64,000 bases of DNA from MA-ANB-1 sp965216445 (GTDB taxonomy: Bacteria; Actinomycetota; Acidimicrobiia; Spongiisociales; ZC4RG35), in the NCBI GenBank assembly GCA_965216445.1, contig OZ244166.1:558001-622000 (forward strand), in the 5' to 3' direction. This document shows, in pieces, positions 60,736 to 64,000 of this stretch. The position numbers and the translations under genes are program-made. Each line of letters starts with the position of its first letter. Position 1 is the stretch's first letter. The notes under the pieces are model-generated. The model was not told the DNA's origin and made no database searches. It was given only the letters and a program-made list of their open reading frames with translations.

Positions 60736-60930
60736 TTAGAGGTAGTCGACGACAAAGATCAGCAAAGTGAGGACAATAATCCCAACTGAGACTCCGATAG
60801 CGATCCGCCGCCGCCTTGGGCGTTCGTCCGGAGAGGTGCCCCACAACTCCTCGGCGACCGAGAGGAAGTAGTCATTCCAGACAATTCCAGCCAGACCGAT
60901 GGAGATCCCGGCTAGTGCAAAAAACCAGAT
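60736..60930 (-). CDS. candidate two-span small membrane protein without a standard start codon
   Basis: A 64-codon frame with two hydrophobic spans (WFFALAGISIGLAGIVW and VSVGIIVLTLLIFVVDYL) around a charged centre (GTSPDERPRRRR). An in-frame TAA lies just before it, so it cannot extend. No ATG, GTG or TTG is available near the front; AGGAGG lies 9 bases before an ATC. It is either a rare non-AUG start or the broken remains of a gene. It follows the immunity-type gene at 60983. Confidence 0.35.
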   Translation of the reverse strand: MWFFALAGISIGLAGIVWNDYFLSVAEELWGTSPDERPRRRRIAIGVSVGIIVLTLLIFVVDYL

Positions 60931-60982
60931 CGGCCCGGGCCTCCTCCATTAGTGCTACGAGGACGACTGACGACTCCGTGCC

Positions 60983-61423
60983 TCAATCCCCGGCTGTGAT
61001 GGCGTTCCACACGTCGTCGGCTGCAATGGCTGCAGTGAAATCTCCGAAGGCGCGGCGGAATTCGTCTCGTCGCTGCTCGTAGGCGGATTCAAGCGCCGCC
61101 CAAGAATCGTCATCGAGGGTCTCGAACCTTTGGTCTGCTCCGAGATCGACGAGAGTCGACGGTCCTAGAGCCAAGAGTACGGACAGCACCGTTCTCAGCT
61201 TTGATAGTGCTAATGGCGGGTTGCAGAATGCCAAGCGGACACTGGCAAGTTGTTCTGGCGGTCGTATTTGGACTTCTATGAAGTAGTCCTCGCCTCGTGC
61301 TGCTGACTCGTTTCCTCCGTCCATGGCTCTCAAGTGGCTGGCGCCAATGACGGTAAGGGCTCGGTCAGCACCTTGAACGGGACCACGATACCGGATCTGA
61401 TAAACAGCCGACTCCACGCCCAT
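60983..61423 (-). CDS. putative immunity protein of RHS tip 2
   Basis: 146 residues from ATG 61423, 14 bases after the toxin stop, with a GGA site between. SAVYQIRYRGPVQGADRALTV, YFIEVQIRPPEQLASVRLAF and ETLDDDSWAALESAYEQRRDEF read as a compact alpha/beta protein. No family recognised. A longer TTG reading (61465) would overlap the toxin. Its tight position behind the tip suggests immunity. Confidence 0.55.
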   Translation of the reverse strand: MGVESAVYQIRYRGPVQGADRALTVIGASHLRAMDGGNESAARGEDYFIEVQIRPPEQLASVRLAFCNPPLALSKLRTVLSVLLALGPSTLVDLGADQRFETLDDDSWAALESAYEQRRDEFRRAFGDFTAAIAADDVWNAITAGD

Positions 61424-61437
61424 CCAGTTTCCAATCC

Positions 61438-61817
61438 TTAGCCCTCGTAGAGCACTTTCAACCAATCCAACAATCCGAATGGCCCCGGTCCGTCTATGTA
61501 TTTGATTTTGAGGGGGATCCCTGTCTGCTGGCTCGCGACGTACAGGTGGTGCCCGTCAAGTATATACATAGACCCGTCGGCGTGCCGTTGAACTGTGATC
61601 GCCCCGACGTCATCTCCGGCTTGAAGTCTCAGAACATAGTCATCGACCTGGGACCTAAGAACCCAATCCTGCGTTGGTTTCAGCGCCGAATGCTCAGTCC
61701 CAACTATGTCCACCCCACCGAATGAGCTATTCAGAACGGGCTTCGGACTTCGGAATGCGCCTGCTAGCGCGTTGGAGGCTATGACGCCGAGAGTTGTGCT
61801 GGCGGCGATTTGGCCAG
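61438..61817 (-). pseudogene. frameshifted toxin part of RHS tip 2 (ParB/Srx-like fold)
   Basis: One base lost after SAASEGG puts the rest of the tip in another frame: RIAGQIAASTTLGVIASNAL, AGAFRSPKPVLNSS, then VDIVGTEHSAL...VLRSQVDDYVLRLQ and a C-terminal domain with DGSMYILDGHHLYVASQ. The GHH(R/L)xxA pattern resembles ParB/sulfiredoxin-like nuclease toxins found on RHS tips. The match to tip 3 (SEGRMFGEVSASATLGLIAS) shows the intended frame. The frame downstream is fully open to the stop. Confidence 0.6.
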
Positions 61818-62963
61818 CTATCCGCCCTCCGAGGCCGCCGACGAATAGAGGTCAGCGTTGACCGAGTGGTCTGGAATGAATGGTTGGCCGTAGGTATCTC
61901 CAACGACAACGTTGTTGGTAATCGTTCCAAGGATTCCAGCGACGAACCCCTTGTACTGATTCACTTGACCAACCGACGGTCCGTAACTCTGCTCGAACAG
62001 ATAGGCCGCAGCAGTATTCATATAGTCTAGGTCCCGTCCCGAGAGGTCTCTGTAGCCGGAAGTAAACGTCACCGCAGATTGTCGGATGTCTTGCACCATT
62101 TGGGTTTCGACCGTCTTTTCTGATGCGGTGGTGGTCTTTTTGATGGTTTGGGTCATGAACGCGGTTTCGACGTCGGCCGTGTTCGAACTGGAACTCGAAC
62201 TCGAAGACGACGAGGAGGATGAGGAACTGGTGCTGCTGCTGGTTCCGCCGTACCATTGTCCGTCGGCGATGAAGGTGGCGGCGTGTCCGTCTGGATCCCA
62301 GAACATGTTTGGGTTGGCCCAGGCGTATGTGTACCGGTTCAACGAAATCGGGGTGGTGAGTTCTCCGAAAACGGTGTCTCGGGACAGGAACGTGGCTGTG
62401 CTTGCTTCGTACCATCTGGCGCCCATCCAGACATGGCCGGTGGTGGGGTCGGTCCAGTCGCCTTGATACCCAACTTGGGGAGAGAAGCTTCCGGTGGTGG
62501 TAAGGGGGTCACCGTAGGGGTCGTAGACCACAGTGTCAGTAACGACTCCGTTTGGAGTGTGGAGGTGGGTTAAATCGCCGTGGCGGTTAGCGCCGACGAG
62601 GAGGTTGGTGGTGCCGTCGGTGATGCCGACGAGGCGTCCACCGGGGCTGCGGGAGTAGGTGTGGGTCGAATCCGAAGTGGGGTCGAGACTGGTGCCTTGG
62701 TAGGTGAACGCATCTGACCCTCGGGTGGCGACCCGGTCCAACCCGTCGTAGGAGTACGACACCGCGTCGACTGTGGTTAACCGTCCGAATGGGTCGAAGT
62801 CGTAGACAACTGGGGTTTGCCCGTCGTCGACCTCGACCAGGGTGCCTCTTGGGGTGTGTGTGTAGGTTCCTTCGGGTCCGGTGGTCAACCGGTTCCGTTG
62901 GTCGTAAGTCCAGCTGTCGGATCCGGCTTCCAACCGGTTCCCGGCGGGATCCCACTCGTTTTT
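61818..62963 (-). CDS. orphan RHS C-terminal tip 2, core part
   Basis: RHS homology starts at EWDPAGNRLEAGSD (~62960) without a start codon; TTG 62933 is the first possible one. The core (YDFDPFGRLTTVDAVSYSY, YDPYGDPLTTTGSF, GHVWMGARWYEASTATFLSRD, TPISLNRYTYAWANP) is followed by ADGQWYGGTSSST, a run of ~15 serines, ETAFMTQTIKKTTTASEK and a tip-specific region up to SSAASEGG, where a one-base frameshift ends the frame. Core DNA is nearly identical to tip 3, a sign of recombination or gene conversion. Confidence 0.7.
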   Translation of the reverse strand, partial: KNEWDPAGNRLEAGSDSWTYDQRNRLTTGPEGTYTHTPRGTLVEVDDGQTPVVYDFDPFGRLTTVDAVSYSYDGLDRVATRGSDAFTYQGTSLDPTSDSTHTYSRSPGGRLVGITDGTTNLLVGANRHGDLTHLHTPNGVVTDTVVYDPYGDPLTTTGSFSPQVGYQGDWTDPTTGHVWMGARWYEASTATFLSRDTVFGELTTPISLNRYTYAWANPNMFWDPDGHAATFIADGQWYGGTSSSTSSSSSSSSSSSSSSSNTADVETAFMTQTIKKTTTASEKTVETQMVQDIRQSAVTFTSGYRDLSGRDLDYMNTAAAYLFEQSYGPSVGQVNQYKGFVAGILGTITNNVVVGDTYGQPFIPDHSVNADLYSSAASEGG

Positions 62964-63045
62964 CGGGCTATCGTCGAGCTTGCATATATGTGGCGATGCT
63001 TATCCGAAGCCGAAGGTCGTTCTTGCGCGAGCGATCGGGTGATAA

Positions 63046-63282
63046 TCACCCACCGATGAAACGCGCTAGATCTGTGCCCAACAGAGAATCAATGTAGATC
63101 CCTACGAACATCGGGATCGTGGCAAATGAGACGAACCTGAGGTTATCAGTTAGCGTCTGACCGATGACTGTGCGGGGGCGTGAGTTCTGCACGTGAGAGT
63201 CTTCTGCTTCAGATCGCGCCCGCCTTCGACGGTCTCGGTAGTAGAGGGCGACCCCAGTGATAAGTAGCAGTACTGCAAACAC
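63046..63282 (-). CDS. small membrane protein, putative immunity of RHS tip 1
   Basis: 78 residues with an N-terminal membrane span (FAVLLLITGVALYY), a very basic turn (RDRRRRARSEAE), and a second weaker span (FVSFATIPMFVGIYIDSLLG). It begins three bases after the toxin stop. A membrane location would suit the hydrophobic toxin domain of tip 1. No family recognised. Confidence 0.5.
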   Translation of the reverse strand: MFAVLLLITGVALYYRDRRRRARSEAEDSHVQNSRPRTVIGQTLTDNLRFVSFATIPMFVGIYIDSLLGTDLARFIGG

Positions 63283-63285
63283 TAT

Positions 63286-64000
63286 CTACTTACTCCCCGG
63301 CCAACCGAAGGGATTGAAAGGGGGAGGTGCCTCGATGCGCTCGTTGCTCTCGTCGAGTGATGCACCAACAAAACTAGAGAGAAGATCGGCGAGGATCGAG
63401 TCTCCCAATGCCGTGCGCAACACTTGATGAGACACTCCCGGAACAATAGCAGCACCGACATCCGCCGGGCAGTAGGTCGTAAAAGCCCTGTCGACTGCAC
63501 AGCTATCGACTATCGCTAACACATCACTAGCTCGCTCGATTTGGCTAGCTGTGGTAAGGATGCCCGCACATGGAATAGTTGTCACGAAGGCCGTAAACTC
63601 GCTGGCAGCGAGACATGCGGCGCTCGCGAGGGTCACCGTGGATGCGACCGTCCCAACAACCTCGTTGACCTCCATTGCAAGTGACCAGCCCTCTGCTGAG
63701 ATCAATGGCGTGTCGAGGTCGGGGCCAATCGCAGCGTCTTGCCAGGGAAAGTCCCACCAGAACGACGGGCTGGCTTCGTGGCCTGAGGTGAAGTTGAGGG
63801 CGTCTTGGCGTTCTTCTTGCACGAATATGGTTTCTTCTGCTTTTTCGGACGAGGTCGAAGTCTTCTTCACTGTTTGGGTCATGAACGCGGTTTCGACGTC
63901 GACCGTGTTTGAACCGGAACTGGACGAACTAGACGAACTGGACGATGTGCTGCTGCTGCTGCTGCTGGTGGTGGTTCCTCCGTACCATTGGCCGTCGGCG
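63286..64000 (-). CDS. C-terminal end of an RHS protein, tip 1 (5' end outside window)
   Basis: The frame is open to the right edge (238 residues visible). It begins ADGQWYGGTTTSSSSSS, a poly-Ser tract, then VDVETAFMTQTVKKTSTSSEK, as in tips 2 and 3, followed by a unique domain. The domain is hydrophobic (EVVGTVASTVTLASAACLAA, FTTYCPADVGAAIVPGV) with four Cys and ends in PPPFNPFGWPGSK. This looks like a membrane-acting or pore-forming toxin, an inference from composition. It could be the live end of the full RHS gene, since it is furthest upstream. Confidence 0.65.
   Translation of the reverse strand, partial: ADGQWYGGTTTSSSSSSTSSSSSSSSSSGSNTVDVETAFMTQTVKKTSTSSEKAEETIFVQEERQDALNFTSGHEASPSFWWDFPWQDAAIGPDLDTPLISAEGWSLAMEVNEVVGTVASTVTLASAACLAASEFTAFVTTIPCAGILTTASQIERASDVLAIVDSCAVDRAFTTYCPADVGAAIVPGVSHQVLRTALGDSILADLLSSFVGASLDESNERIEAPPPFNPFGWPGSK

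Overview
The window looks like chromosomal DNA from a high-GC actinomycete (Actinomycetota), perhaps an Acidimicrobiia-like lineage. The reasons are a WhiG-type anti-sigma factor (RsiG family), a SARP regulator, a DUF222/HNH endonuclease, a menaquinone-type reductase, dense ATGA/TTGA gene overlaps, frequent GTG/TTG starts and a complex III with c-type cytochromes. The assignment is inferred from gene content only; there is no rRNA or tRNA in the window.

Layout. (1) 1-7.5 kb: cell-envelope and housekeeping genes (CrcB fluoride exporter, M23 peptidase, RsiG-like protein, asparaginase II, YbjN-like protein, a lipoprotein, a CAP-domain protein, a Clp1-type P-loop kinase, SAM hydrolase). An intergenic region at 3.7-4.0 kb carries three DnaA-box-like sites and a candidate structured RNA. 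(2) 7.8-17.2 kb: two divergent respiratory operons. The minus-strand operon encodes a CcoN-fold membrane protein that has lost every heme and copper ligand, a CcoO-like cytochrome c and a second cytochrome c. The plus-strand operon encodes a split cytochrome b, a Rieske protein, a two-heme cytochrome c with a calcium-loop insert, a two-cluster ferredoxin and two membrane proteins. Three proteins, two from one operon and one from the other, begin with the same ~30-residue helical module followed by a Pro/Glu-rich linker, which suggests a shared docking system and one supercomplex. (3) 17.2-19.7 kb: a repeat and hairpin region, the NADH sensor Rex, and a geranylgeranyl-reductase-family enzyme. 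(4) 19.8-34.3 kb: a complete 14-gene nuo operon (nuoA-N) with a Rex-box-like site in front of it. (5) 34.3-42.9 kb: a bactofilin-like membrane protein, a thioredoxin-like protein, MoaA, two small membrane proteins, a ferric-iron ABC transporter (fbpABC) and a phosphodiesterase. (6) 43.0-53.2 kb: a second complex I operon of 11 genes without the NADH module (no nuoE, F, G). (7) 53.2-64 kb: an accessory region with a frameshifted trypsin-like peptidase, a SARP regulator, an HNH nuclease and an array of RHS/YD-repeat C-terminal 'tips', each followed by a small putative immunity gene. The RHS protein at the right edge continues beyond the window.

How the parts fit: NADH (complex I-1) or another donor such as ferredoxin (complex I-2) could reduce menaquinone, whose side chain may be modified by the reductase at 18.5 kb. 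The cytochrome bc-type complex would reoxidise menaquinol and pass electrons to the c-type cytochromes. No terminal oxidase with intact ligands is encoded here, so the heme-less CcoN homologue probably has a structural or proton/quinone-related role. Rex would couple the first nuo operon to the NADH/NAD+ ratio.

Limits: all calls are by reading the sequence and recalling family motifs; no database search was run.
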